From assembly GCF_022376445.1 (NCBI RefSeq), contig NW_025954977.1, positions 434,001 through 498,000 on the forward strand: 64,000 nucleotides of DNA. The letters are read 5' to 3'. The notes below the pieces were generated by a model. The model searched no databases and was not told the DNA's origin. It saw only the letters and a list, made by a program, of their open reading frames with translations. Positions 1 through 11,487 of this stretch are shown piece after piece. Every line of letters starts with the position of its first letter. Positions within the stretch are counted from its first letter, which is position 1. Source of the stretch: Fomitopsis serialis. Taxonomy: Eukaryota > Basidiomycota > Agaricomycetes > Polyporales > Fomitopsidaceae. A program made the translations under genes and the position numbers.

Positions 1-1138
1 CACATATACACATATAGCGGAAACTCCGCTGTAGGTAGCCAGAGCCATCTTCGTTGAGAAACGCTGTTGTGTGTTAGCCTGAGCAACAAATACTCGAGAA
101 CAGGAATACAGATTGTCAACTCACGAACGTCATTCAATCTTCCGCATCCAGGGCAGCGAGTAGCGCGGTGCAGCAAGCAGCTCATAGAGGCCAGAGGGTC
201 GAATGGCGTGTCCGTTTGCTCGAACCAGGTGAGCGTTCGCTCTTCACAGGGCTCATAAAGTGTCAGGTCGCCCATGAGTATCTAGACATCACAATGAGCC
301 AATCCTCAGCGGAGAACGAGTCGCGAGTTTCGAATCACCACAGCCGGCATGAAATAGCTGTTGAGTAGCCTCAACGTCCCTAACACAGCGATGCGATCGC
401 AGTCTTCAGCGTACCACCTTTGATTCCGCAAGTCAGTCACACTCTGAGCCGACTAGTCCGAAGGACCTACGTAGGATTGAGCATGTAAGCATGCCACATC
501 ATCAGAACATCTAGAGGTGGTGCCTCCTCCGTCACCCATGTGGCAAGTTCGGTGCGCTTAACGTATTTCACCCAACGGTGGAACCTGAAGAGTACTCGGT
601 CACCAAGTCGCACATATAGGTATTCGTTGGATGGGAGCATACCGTTCTACGGCCAATCCACGAACCAGGCCCATCGCTGCGAGCCGTCGAGGAATTGGGC
701 GATATCCGGTAAGTAGTCATCTGGGCATGTCTCGACCCTCTGCCTTAACTCCTTGAAGGCGGCTAGCAGACCAAGGTGGGCCTTCACATGTTCGGTATTG
801 ACGAGGGACTGGGGCACTGTACGGGAACCAATCCTGTATTTCTCCTGTTTACTCAGAGACTGCAAAGACGCAGAGGACGATGGGGCGCTCTCTATGTGTG
901 GTCTCCGAAGGTATACGTCCGGCGAGGAAGTCGGATGGGACATAGCCGGACGAGCGGGCTGAGGCACCGGCGAAGACGACAAGTCAGATGCATTCTGAAG
1001 ATGTCGTGTGGGTTCCAGACGACTTGTGGAACCCTCGAGATGGGGGGATGGATATGAACGGATGCTGGCATTACTTGAAACATTTAGAGTTTGCTCAGGC
1101 TTGGGTGACCTCTCGGCCGTCGATGGGAGCTCAGGCAA
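1..1138 (-). CDS. GRDP-like glycine-rich domain protein (DUF1399), copy 1, 3' part beyond window
   Basis: Minus-strand gene running off the left edge. The first visible exon (about 647-1138) holds a polar, low-complexity N-terminus and then KAHLGLLAAFKELRQRVE and RWAWFV, the start of the DUF1399 block. The next exon (about 473-587) reads EEAPPLDVLMMWHAYMLNPT, the family's most conserved motif. Next come RWYAEDCDRI, then an exon with a Cys pair (CPGC), then FLNEDGSGY at the edge. The order matches copy 2 at 6.6-9.3 kb exon by exon. Oddity: near position 655 the reading must shift by one base to go from RWAWFV into LAVER. Everything after it is well conserved, so this is a very recent lesion or a sequence error. 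The start is unsettled: no ATG suits this exon well, and the first exon may be the PPPPY reading frame at 1257-1448. The biochemical role of the family is not established; plant members are linked to stress and development. Confidence 0.7.
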
Positions 1139-1256
1139 GGAGCGAGACGGAGGCCTAAAACGGGAAGAAGAGCATTAATATTGCCAGTAGCGTCCACGTC
1201 GTCGCCTTATAAAGGTGTCAAGACTTCATTCGCGCACATGAAACCCCGCGAACGGT

Positions 1257-1448
1257 CTACATACTCAATGTGAGCGCGTCCACACGCAGACTGTCTTCGG
1301 TATCGATTGGGACTGCGACTGGAAAGCTCGGGCTGTCGGCTATACCTGTCGAGTGCCCAGGTATGTTGGGGACACTACCCTCTTCTTGGCGCTGCAATGG
1401 ATCCTCTTCCGAGTATGGAGGAGGAGGTTCTTCGACATGCTGGGACAT
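1257..1448 (-). CDS. Possible first exon of GRDP copy 1 (PPxY-containing)
   Basis: A 63-residue frame opening MSQHVEEPPPPYSEEDPLQ. The PPPPY stretch fits a PPxY ligand for WW-domain proteins, and Pro/acid-rich N-termini of this kind occur, to my recollection, in fungal GRDP proteins. A good donor (GTATGT) follows ALTL near the end and a good acceptor (TTTTAG) lies near 1154. Joining exactly these two does not keep the downstream frame, so the join is unproven or carries another one-base change. It could instead be a separate short gene. Confidence 0.35.
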   Translation of the reverse strand: MSQHVEEPPPPYSEEDPLQRQEEGSVPNIPGHSTGIADSPSFPVAVPIDTEDSLRVDALTLSM

Positions 1449-1678
1449 CTTGGTACTGCACAGCGGGAGGCCACAGCAAGGCCACAGTCACGGTTTAGTC
1501 TCGGAGACTAGCGTAACAATCAGAACGACATACCTACCACGTTACCGTACGTCCCCTGAGGAGTCTGTCATGATTGACAGGTGAGCGCTGCCATACATAT
1601 CATTGATTAGATGTGAGAGAGAACTGGTCCGAGTCCTCCGAGCCGTTGAGGCGCTGACGGCTTCAATATGGTGGCACG

Positions 1679-2341
1679 GTGGGTGGCACTGGGTGCTCCG
1701 AGTCCGAGTCGCGTCGGCGAGCGACGCGTCGGATAAATGTCGGATCCAAGGCGGGCAGCGGCGAGCGCCCTCGAGCTCCTCCTCCGGCGAACGACTTGAA
1801 ACCTCTGGGACTGGAACGACCTGCTCTCTACGAACTCTGGGACGGCGTCCCTGTACATCAGATTGCGCGCGCGGACAGTCCGCTCGCCGTTCGTGGGCCA
1901 GCCAGAACGAGAGGCCGTCGACAGCGCGTGCTTGGATCAAGTCGCGCTCGAGCACGGCTACGAGTCGTCGGTCCATCCGTTCCTCGTACTGCGGCCTTTT
2001 TTCTACCGTTTTCATCTTCTTTTCTTGCTCCGCTCCCCTAGTTTGAGCTGCCACTGGTCGCCAGACAAAGCCATTGATCGGCTGCTGCAGGTTGCCCTGC
2101 CAGTGTGCGGCGCTTCGTCCACCCGAAGACCAATCCGCCTCTTACTTGGCTGTAGCTATGCCACCGCGTGAGTTTGGACCGGACCGTCTCTGGTCTACCC
2201 CTCATTGACTTCATCTCACTAAAGATGGATATATACTAGGATCAGTACGCCTGGCTGCTCCACGCCTCCGCGGGTTCATTCTGCGCTTCGTACACCTTGA
2301 CGAGCAATCTATTGAAGGACGCTCAGAGCATCGTGCAGGCT
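1679..2341 (+). CDS. Unassigned candidate gene, plus strand
   Basis: I do not recognise this gene. The GC-rich 1680-2060 stretch is open in several frames. On the plus strand there is a strong intron 3' end (T/C-rich run then CCCCTAG near 2040), followed by SCHWSPDKAIDRLLQ. After TATATACTAG at about 2239 there is a clean exon-like stretch, DQYAWLLHASAGSFCASYTL followed by TSNLLKDAQSIVQ, ending at a GTGAGT donor near 2352. These pieces suggest a several-exon plus-strand gene. The minus strand is also open over 1542-2054 (170 codons), so orientation is not certain. Confidence 0.3.
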
Positions 2342-2351
2342 GTCATCATCC

Positions 2352-4069
2352 CGTGAGTTCTCGCCCTTTCTCGGCGCAGCATTGTGGCGGACGCTTCCTG
2401 AACAATGGGGGCTCAGCACTCGTTATTCGCGTGCATGAGATATACTTCATCGTAAGAAAGCCATAAGGTTGCGCCTGAGACACTGCCACACATACACTAC
2501 CACACATACTATACCTCTTAGCGTACACCTGCCTACGGCCGTACTTCTGCCCCGTCCGCACAACGCCTTTGCGCATTTGCCGGGCTCATGCCCGAAGACT
2601 GACTGCGGCCGTCTTGCGTTGTGTTCGACGTGTGATCCAGTTGCCATAGGTATGTAGCGTTCGCTCATGCTTGACGGGTCTATCTAACATACCAACATGC
2701 GAATGTGCACATACGCTCCGACCTCGCCGATCTGATATTTAAGATGTCAAATCACGGCCAGTCAGTGTACTGCATAAGCGCACTACTGGTATGTCATCCC
2801 GTGTCATTGAAAGTGTATGACTTTGCTGAGGTTGGGTTTGTAGATGATGTGGCTATCGCTCGCACGCGCTACGTCACCTTCACCCTTGATTCTTATTCAA
2901 ACGTACCCCCGCCCATCGCAGACTTCCATTCTGCATTCCACACTGTCGGCCCTGTCCAACGTGCGTAGCCTGGTTGTATGCGCAGTTGGCCGCGCAAGAG
3001 AGGTCATTCAAGCGCGTGCACGACGGACAGACGGCGTCGGCGTCTGACAGGTATTGGGTAGGTTCGAGGGTCCGCATACAACGTATCATGCAAAGGAGCA
3101 ATGTCATGCTGGACCCCCAGTCGCACAGCGTCGAGTTGTCGCTCATTTTTTTGACGTATAGGCGGCCGAATGAATTATGCTACACATCCTACTAAAGACG
3201 CAAGACACAGCATTCTTCGCTAGTACTGGTTTGAATGCGGTACTGGCCCGCATGTTCGCTTCCTCCGTTCGTAACCTTGCCCACGTCTATGTGGACCCCT
3301 TAATTAATCATCGAACAAGCTCAAGGCTCGGACACGATTGCCTCACGCGCGCTCACCAGGACGAGGCGCACTGTATCCAAGGAGAGCGGTCCTTGTCTGC
3401 GCTTCTCGTGTACTCGGGTTAGTGACGTGTGTATTTTTTCGGATGCTTCAGGCCGTAGAGGGCTATCCTCGCATTGGCTGCGAACAGCCCGGATCTCACG
3501 GCATCCACTGAAAGCGAAAAACCGCTTGCGACATTGTGTGTCGGTGTTCGACGCTTCTATACGTGCCGGGGGACAAACACGTACGAGAAATTTGTGTACA
3601 GGCAAGACAATGTACGCTGCTTTTTCGCGAGGCGGGGCTACATTATCCCGATGCATATATATACATCGCCTATCATTGCCTTCGCTGTCCCTGCGCTTTC
3701 CCCCTTGTCCAGTTCTTGCAGCACACACTAAGAGCCATTCAAAGTCCCCACGAGGTACGATGCCGCTGTCGCCAACGGACATCTTTACTGACATCGTGGT
3801 TTTTTTTCTTTAGCGACGCGACCACGGTCGCCAGAACCGCGCGAACCGAAGACCAAGACAGCGTATCTTGGCTTGTCTGGTAGCTATACCGTATATCAGG
3901 TAGTGTGTCATCGCACTTGTTCTTGGAGAGCCGCGGTCTGAGCCAACGCTATTAGTAACGTGTTTCCATCGTCGAAGGTCTCGGGAGGTTTCGCCACGCG
4001 TGTGCAGGAGACTTTCATCGGCGCGACCGCGCGGCCACGTCGCCGTAGCGCACATCCCACGTCAAAGCA
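2352..4069. other. Region without a recognisable gene
   Basis: Only short, mutually overlapping frames of fewer than 160 codons on both strands, with no domain I recognise and no convincing exon chain. It may hold the 3' end of the candidate gene at 1.7-2.3 kb and the promoter of the F-box gene. Confidence 0.4.
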
Positions 4070-5704
4070 ATGGACAGCGTCGAGTCGATGTAAGTCTCAC
4101 TGTCCAGCGCCAGCCGCGGGTTGCATGGTTCACACATAGGGACTACAGTACAGCCGCGACGTCCGAGGGCACCTCTTACGGACCTTCGATCCCGCGGCTT
4201 CCTGTGGAGGTCTGTGAACGGATCATCGACCACGTAGCAGCGGGAGTGAACCTCGGTTATCATTTTTTAATGAAGGGCGAGCCACATCTGTCCACTCTCA
4301 CATCCTGCGCGCTCGTATGCCAAGACTGGTACTACCTGTCGTGGTACCATCTTCGTCAACGCATATATCTACGAGACCGGAAGGACGTCCTCTCGCTCTC
4401 CAAGACACTCCGCGCAAAACCTCGCCTCCGTGAGGTCATTCAGCAGGTCGTCATATCGGGTGCTTCTCACGGGGAGCGTAAACCGATCCGGCACCTGGAG
4501 ACGTTTGCCGCTATGCTCGCGGGCAAGGCTCCGAGGTTGTCGTGGATCACCATTGAGGATGCTGAGTGGACCATCGGCTCGATCCGGATGAAGGACATCG
4601 GCTTCCTAGGGGTGTTCAATTGCATTGTCACTGGACGCATATTCAAAGTCACCTTGTTGAACGCCGCCCAGCTGTCCCATCTCGTTTCAGCACTCCCGCG
4701 GCTCAGGAATTTATGGTGCTACAGTGTTGACTGCTTGCAGAAACAGCACGTCTCCCCGGCCTCTCTCCCACTGAACTCTGCAAATCTGGAGGATCTCGAA
4801 GTGCGCTGGGTTGCACCAGCAGTAGAAGACCTCTTTGCGCAGATCAGCCGGGCTTCTCGAGTGCGCTCTTTCGATCTTGGAGTGTCCGGCGGGTTGGATC
4901 CGTCCGTGGCAGTCAGCAGAAGCCAGATTTTGCTGGATGCGAGCTCCACATCTGCAGAAATGGTTGCGCTCCATATCGACCCCAGTTCTCCTGTTCGTGA
5001 CGGCGAAATTGATGCCACAGTTGGAAAGTCTTGGCACGTTTCTCTCGAGTTACTTGGCTGATTGTTTCATGTCTACAGAGCAACATTACAACCTTTCACA
5101 CCATGGCCACCTGCGGAGGTTGGTGATCTGGCTGTACCACCCCTTTGAAAAGTGGCCTTGGATCCCGCATATCCTGTCTCACGTCGTCTCAAGACACTTC
5201 CAAGCTCTGTCTGTTATGTTATGGCTCCGGATGGACCACATGGCCGATGACCTGGACGGAATGCTGACGACAATGGAGCAGGATGATGTCCTAGCGCGAT
5301 TGGACAGTGTACTACAGGAGAAGCGCTTCTCCAGTACTGTTGCGTCGCGCGGCATCTGTATAGGCATTCGCCAAGGTAACAACACTTGGAAATCTGGCGA
5401 CGAGCTTATCGGGATGGGTTCAGCACTACGAGAACGGTACGATCGGTGGGACGAGCTCGTCAGGCGGAACATGCCACGCTCGCATGCACGAGGTATATTG
5501 AGGTATGTAGTACTATGGACTTGGTCAAATTGCCAAGGAAAGCTGAGTGTCCCTTGTAGCACTGTGCATAACTTCCGAGAATTTTCCAGCTGGAAGGATG
5601 ACATGTACATGGTACATTATCACAGTATGCAGGCTGAGTCGAAGAATATTGCCGGAGAGGAAGTGCTCCCCCGGGCCGAGAGTCCTCGAGGCAGCACGGA
5701 TTGA
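4070..5704 (+). CDS. F-box domain protein
   Basis: Probable substrate-recognition subunit of an SCF ubiquitin ligase. ATG at 4070 opens a 20-nt first exon (MDSVES...). GTAAGT at 4090 and ACATAG at 4139 bound a 50-nt intron that keeps the frame. The F-box follows at once (IPRLPVEVCERIIDHV ... LTSCALVCQDWYYLSWYHLR), then a long leucine-rich C-terminal part as in polypore F-box families. Between 4960 and 5080 the coding frame changes. Two introns would explain it: 4963-5020 (58 nt, weak donor GTTGCG) or 4997-5078 (82 nt, GTGACG..CTACAG). Otherwise it is a frameshift. A further intron 5503-5559 (57 nt) precedes the last exon, which ends at 5704. No second domain was seen. Confidence 0.7.
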
Positions 5705-6626
5705 CATTCTTCAAGCAACTCTGCATCTGCTCATATCTTCGCATAGAGTTGGCGAGTATCGCACCATCATCATTGGGCCGCTCTGCTAATTCGTTATGTG
5801 GTCTCAACGTAGAGAATGGCCCCGCGGCCGAAACACGGGTCGACTCGGAGACTTTGCCGGTGTCTGGCAAGGATTCGCGCGCTTACGCTCGTATGTAACA
5901 CACATGAATATATCTTGAGAATTGAGAAAATGGACGGAGGGCGGTACTGTTCGACTTAGTTCGAGAAATTAGAAACTGAGAATCGAGTGCAGATCACGGT
6001 CACGTGTACAAGTGATATCGCCCTCAAGGAGCTTGAGCGCTTCGCTGGCGTCCCTTTCAATCGCTACCTCTATCCGACCTTCATACTGTGTTGCTACACC
6101 CGGTGACTTAGGCGGTAGCCCTCTCTCACCACATGAAGAAACCATCATTGCCTCCACGGACAAGGGTTGCGTCGAAATGAATACTTTCACACAGCTTCGC
6201 GGTGAGGGAAAGTGGACCATAGAGAACCATATAGAGCATCATTCTTGGCCTAGGCAAGGACTCAAAGTCTTTTGTTCGCCGGGAACTCGACGTCTTTTCA
6301 AGATGCCTCTACGGCGTAGGAGAATCATGAGGAATGGTATTCACTCTCAAAGCCTTTTCTGCCGAGGAAATGATGGCGTTTTAGCCGTGCACCGCATCAT
6401 GCTGCCCCTGTCTGATACCGACATCCAAACAATTGTGGAGACTATATGGCCTCCACAATCTGAAGTTCGTGACGCCCACCTGTCGCACAAAAGCTGTGAT
6501 TTGACATGTTCCGCAAGCATGTGGTCCTACTTAAGCACGCACAGACTGACGCCGTACCTCGCTTCACTATCATTCCTTGCTCTTGATTCCCTCTGTCTTC
6601 CCTTTCCAATACAACAGAAGGCTATC
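5705..6626. other. Intergenic region upstream of GRDP copy 2
   Basis: The plus frame stays open from 6012 into the GRDP exon, but its upstream part has no conserved features and looks like accidental openness. A first exon of GRDP copy 2 could lie here; I could not identify one. Confidence 0.35.
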
Positions 6627-9294
6627 ATGCCCGATCGCCATGCCGGTAATGTAGGACCCTCCGGAAGAGTCAGCGGTAGCTTTCCTCCGGCCTTTCCGAT
6701 CGGGCCAAATAGTCTCACCAATCCTCTCGTGAGCATCAAGTACGTGAAGGCACACTTAAGCCTGTTGGGTGCGTTCAAGACACTCGGCAAACGCGTGGAG
6801 ACCTGTCCTCTTGAGGATCTCCCGGTGCTCGCGAGGTGTCTTGATTACACCCCACAGACACCACGCAGGTGGGCGTGGTTCGTGTGTTTGGCAGTGGAAA
6901 GGTGAGTCAGCTAAAGCCTCCATTATGGCTGTCGCTCACACCCGCTAGGTTCCGCCGATGGACGAAACATGTAACTGCCAATCAAGACGTCGATTCCTGG
7001 GTCAAAGCGGAAGCGCCACCCCTCGACGTGCTCATGGTATGGCATGCCTACATGCTGAACCCCACGTAAGTCTGCGCCCGTACATTAGCAATGTCTCTAG
7101 CTTATCTATCGTAGATGGTACGCGGAAGACTGCCTGCGCATCCCTCGGCTACATAGTCTTCAACTCTTGGATGACAGACTATTGCCTGCAGTGGTACGCT
7201 TAGAATGATGCGTGCGCCTCAAAGCCATTTGATTGATCCCTGACTCTAGATCGCGATGGGTGACCCCGCCCAGTACCAACCATCGGAAGAGCGCAAGCGC
7301 GCATGGGTCGCAAACACAGGCACATTGTTTGACCCGATAGAGGCTCTCAAACACCTCTCGCATCACGACGTCATCTGTCCCAGATGTCATAAACGCAACA
7401 CTGCACGTAAGAGACCCTTCCAATAATAAAGGGGTTGTGACGCTGACAGCGTAGGCTACAGCGTTCTTAACGGCAGAGGGTGATGGTTATGCCCAGCAAG
7501 GCTTCACACTCCCGTGTTCGCAATGTTCACTGCCGATTGACAAGTCGGATCTAGCATTGGACAAGCTCGCGCGAGATCTGGTCAAGGACCACAACAGCCC
7601 TGATACAAAGCTGGACACTTACTTCCCGTACGTGCAGCTTGTTGGACGGAGATGACGAAATATTGACGTTGATCCAGGGGCACGTTGCGCGGCCCGACAG
7701 ATATGGCTTCTACTGAACACGCGAAACAGATCAAGGACCGGGTCGTACAGTTCAAGTACTTTGTTCGGCCAAAAGGGGTACATCACTAGGCTGCTAGGCC
7801 CTTCTCTGACTACTGCTCATCCATGTTGTTCTAGTCTACTACAGAAAAAGAATGGGTACGCCAGATCAATGAAGACTTTGGCTACTCCATCGAAGACGTC
7901 CACCAAACGCTGCGGTCGTGGTCGAGCAAAATCGGTTTGCTCACGCGCATGTTTGTCCCCCGTCGTAATTGCCTACTACTGGCTGACCCTTCACGCGTCT
8001 GGCTCTTAGACTCAATAGGATCCTGAGTGCGTACACGGATGATAGTCCTTTTTCGATAGACCTCGTTGGCGCTGTACGTCCAGCCGTTGTTGATGACAGA
8101 ATGTCTGTGATGCTATGTTATGTAGGTCATTCGACAAGGGTCCTTCACTGACAAGATGCACGTCTTCGGATGGACCTCCCCGGGGTATTTCGACAAGCCG
8201 ATTGACGAGGTCGTTCTCGTTCATGCGATCACACGCTATCACGCGTATGTCGTCCTGCTCGTCGCACTGTGTGATCCTAATGTATCCAATAATTCTTCGT
8301 TGTCAGGTTCCTCGACATGATGACTTCGTCGCCAGCCTCGTTCTTCGTGCCAACCCTGGACATTGATCTGATCTGGCACACACACCAGCTGATGGCAGGC
8401 AAGTATGCGGACGACTGTATGAAATATGTCGGGCGGTACATAGACCAGTGAGTGCGAGATTGCCATAGGCTCAGCACGGCGTCTTGATTCGTATCACAGT
8501 GACGATAAAGTCGAAGAAACCGTCTCGCAAACGCATTTGATATCACCTGCAGGGCCTGGCAGGTACGTCTGAATGCAGTATACCTCGCAGACCGACAGCT
8601 CACAGCCGCATCGCAGCAACGATTCGGCGTCCCATACAGCTATTGTGGCTGCCCGCTCCCTGGAGACACCATCGGCGCGAAGCTCAGTCGGCTTCTGGCT
8701 CACGGTCGGAGCAGCCGTCACCTGCGTCCTCCGACACACCCGACGTCCCGTCGCCACGCACGCAAGCGAGCACAACGCCGTCCAGGTCCACCTGAACGCC
8801 GCGCTCAACAAGAAGACGGCGGCGGCGCTCGAGCGCCAGAGGAAGAGACGCGAGCGGAAAATGCGCTCCCGGCGCCAGCGCGATGCGCGTTTCGTGCGGA
8901 GCGGCGAGCTGGACCCGGAGCAGTACAGGCGTGGCCAGGCGCACTACGCTGCGTTCCTGATGCCGGTGCCGTTCAACTCGCAGCCTATCGCGTCGTGCGT
9001 TTCAGTCAATCAAAGCCAATGCGCTGCTGTGAGTCCTGACGTGCTCCACGGTGAAGGAGTTTGCTCACAACAAAATTTGATGTACATGCACAGAGCACCG
9101 GAAATTGTGCTGCCGGAGCGTGCACCAGTGGAGGGGGCGGCGGTGGAGGAGGTTGTGGTGGAGGAGGCTGCGGTGGAGGAGGCTGCGGTGGTGGCGGGGG
9201 AGGGAGCTCGGGCTGTGGCGGTGGAGGAGGAAGCTCGGGCTGCGGTGGTGGAGGTGGAGGAAGCTCAGGCTGTGGCGGCGGTCTTGAGCTCTGA
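6627..9294 (+). CDS. GRDP-like glycine-rich domain protein (DUF1399), copy 2
   Basis: Complete in extent. Readable exons include 6627-6901 (KAHLSLLGAFKTLGKRVE ... RRWAWFVCLAVER), 6949-7065 (APPLDVLMVWHAYMLNPT), 7115-7193 (WYAEDCLRIPRL), 7250-7406 (CPRCHKRN), 7462-7627 (CSQCSLPIDKSDL) and one from 7678. Further exons read SAYTDDSPFSIDLVGAV and SPASFFVPTLDIDLIWHTHQ, then YVGRYIDH. The last intron is 9029-9093 (GTGAGT..CACAG). The tail from 9094 is a Gly/Cys/Ser run ending at the TGA at 9292-9294. The two CxxC pairs could form a zinc site (inference). Near 8520 the frame must shift by one base to reach FDITCRAWQ, and another shift is needed near 8740 before ATHASEHNAV. The copy is therefore either a young pseudogene or contains consensus errors. 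It is oriented away from copy 1. Confidence 0.7.
9118..9291 (+). repeat. GGC-rich low-complexity tract encoding a Gly/Cys/Ser tail
   Basis: Runs of GGN and TGY codons encode alternating Gly blocks, single Cys residues and GGSSGCGGG units, the C-terminal hallmark of fungal GRDP proteins. The strand is open in all three plus frames here because the composition is so biased; only the Gly/Cys frame continues the gene. Confidence 0.8.
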
Positions 9295-9495
9295 GTCTGG
9301 TACGACATGACAGACTTGGCGCCACTCCACTTACTCAGAGGCCTACGATCGACGGTTGTGTACATTCATATCATATCTGGCATACTTTCACCCTCGCGAA
9401 CCGCGATAGGTCTCCAGTGTCCAGATGCCGTATATCCCTGCTACTTCGATGAAGGGCAATCATCTGTCGGAAAAACAATAAACATACCTCTTTTC

Positions 9496-10981
9496 TCAGC
9501 CCCACCTCGAGTCCCACTTGCCAATGCTGTCAGCAAGCACCCAATTACAAGTACCATGTTTCCTCGCATCATGACTCGATACTAGCAAAGACCATGTGTC
9601 CTCTGACTCCGGGCGCGGAAGTCGTATAGGCGTCTGCAATGGCGAAGACGGTGAAATATAAGTCACGGGAGCAGTTGATACGCCGTGAATCGTCACAGCA
9701 GCGAACGCGGTTGAGAAAGCGACAAATTCCTGTCGAGAGTATGCTGATTATCAGCAGGAAGCCCAGCCAGCACGACACGAAGAAAATGCGTACAGAACTT
9801 GATCGATGATGGCTTGAGTGAATTGAGACGACAGCAATCCGCGCCAACTGATATGTGTGACGTGGTGCAGTCGAGATGGACTGGGCGGTGTATACACCGC
9901 TATGTACGGGTCACATCTATCATTCGCCGACAATCTATGCAAGCGGTGAGTTCATGATGACGACATCAATGCAAGGGATTGATATTAGACCTTTGGCTCC
10001 CGAGGCATGCCATAGCAACCCACTCGAACAGAGCTGACATGTCGTCATTCCAATCCTCTATCTCGTCTTCGGAGTTCGGGCATGGACTGAGAGCGGGTTC
10101 TGGAACATATACATGAGCTGTTCGAGACACTGTCGGCTTGACGACATGCTCTACTGAGCCATCGAGAGGTTGCGCGGTAGCTCCTTCAGAGAGGTGCCAA
10201 GCGCATGTCAGACGTGGGGTGTTTGGTTCCAGATGAATACAAACCAGTGCTTCGTAGATGGTACAAGATACGCCAAGGCCCGTGGTACTCATCCAATGCC
10301 GCTAGCGCAGTCTGTTGTTTTGACCCGTATCGGTGCACCTTCCGTGTGGCAGGATCATCGGGGACGCCTTCGGTCAGCGCGCATTGTATAACTGTCATTG
10401 TAAAGAAAATAATTTGTATGCCAAATCAGTATGATTCACAATGAGTCGGATAGAACGGCTGACGGTACATATCCTTGCAGCCGCTCCAACGCATTGGTGT
10501 TCCTACTATGCCAAGGCGTTCGTAGGTTGGCTTGTCGACAACAAAGGTCAGCAGGCCTCGCGAATCAAGGCTGAACACGATTTCTGTTGTCGCGTCAAGC
10601 ACACTGACAGCCACTATGTCGCTGAACAAGTTTGAGTGCACTTTCCGACCAAGTATAAATGGATCAGTGCACCTTTGCATTTCGAATTTGTTGACGAACG
10701 ATTTGGCATAGTCGACAAACCTGGCAAGCGTTGAACTACAGCTCCAGTATGTGCTAGTCAACGCAGTCAATCCATTCTCGAGGATTGCTTCCGACGAGAA
10801 GATCACGTCGACCTGTGAGTAGGTCAGATGCGAAGCTTCGGGACATAGCAGATTCAAATCCGAACTGACATGCCTGCTGAGCGTATGGGTAGGGTGAACG
10901 GTCAAGCTTCTTGCCCGTGTCGCCTTCGTATATGCCAGAAGAAACTACTGTTCTGCGGCGTTCCTGCGGTGTAGCGTTCAT
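9496..10981 (-). CDS. RPP40: RNase P/MRP protein subunit, Rpp40-like
   Basis: Rpp40 is a protein subunit of nuclear RNase P and RNase MRP (pre-tRNA and pre-rRNA processing). Recognised by motif order: GLLTFVVDKPTYERLGIVG (about 10520), ALFEWVAMACLGSQR (about 10000), NDRCDPYIAVYTPPSPSR (about 9910), WRGLLSSQFTQAI and the C-terminal TIHGVSTAPVTYI ... VLADSIGKWDSRWG ending at 9496. These parallel the DKETYxxLGLxG, LFDWLGA, ITGFILP and WVTLSVxGFxDSPVSW stretches of animal Rpp40. ATG at 10981 opens MNATPQERRRTVV. One frame change (about 10910, between KKL and TVHPTH) is not explained by an intron, and a second lies between 10240 and 10300. An intron of about 50 nt near 10390-10440 joins two middle parts in frame. 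Poor neighbouring frames make exact exons uncertain. Confidence 0.75.
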
Positions 10982-11487
10982 GAGAAGGAGGGGATAATGT
11001 TGCGGATGTGTGCGTCGCGGCCGTGACTTTGCCGTGACTGCAAGCTCAAGAGTACAAGAATAAGCGCTTGAGCTGCTGCTCCAAAGTCCAGTTTGACTCA
11101 GACGAAAGCAAACCGAATCGCGCTGGTGGGAATCGGGCGAGGCCGAAACACGGCCGAATTCGGAAGTACTTACGCTATTTTGTTAGCGCTTGCTACGCAA
11201 GACCAAGTTGAGGCCAAGCTGCAGAGTGCAGATGACCACAAGTTTCGGTGAAGACAGTACCATGTCCAGAAGTGCCGTCACTGGCAGTATGTTACAGGCT
11301 GCAGTCAACACATCAAAAGATGATCGAGTTGTACCGCCGCAAATTGCGCAGACACGCGCCGCTGCCATTGCCGCAGCCTTTCGCCCGTAAGAGGCTGCAG
11401 TATGTATCGTACTCCCCCGGTCCAGAGGTCGCGATTGTTGTCTGCCTACGGAAGACTAAGTATGTATACACTTTGGTCCATGTCAAA
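10982..11487. other. Intergenic region
   Basis: Separates the start of the RPP40-like gene from the 3' end of the first BCS1-like gene. I see only short overlapping frames and no motif. Confidence 0.4.

Noticed and set aside
1542..2054. Minus-strand 170-codon frame as a gene
   Set aside because: Arg/Ser-rich without motifs; the plus strand has better splice signals and more protein-like exons.
4970..5080. F-box gene called a pseudogene because of a frame change
   Set aside because: Two candidate introns (4963-5020 and 4997-5078) explain the change without a lesion, so decay is not demonstrated.
9006..9365. Minus-strand Pro-rich frame (PPPPQPELPPPP repeats)
   Set aside because: It is the complement of the Gly/Cys tail of GRDP copy 2. 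The plus frame continues a conserved gene with a good splice junction.
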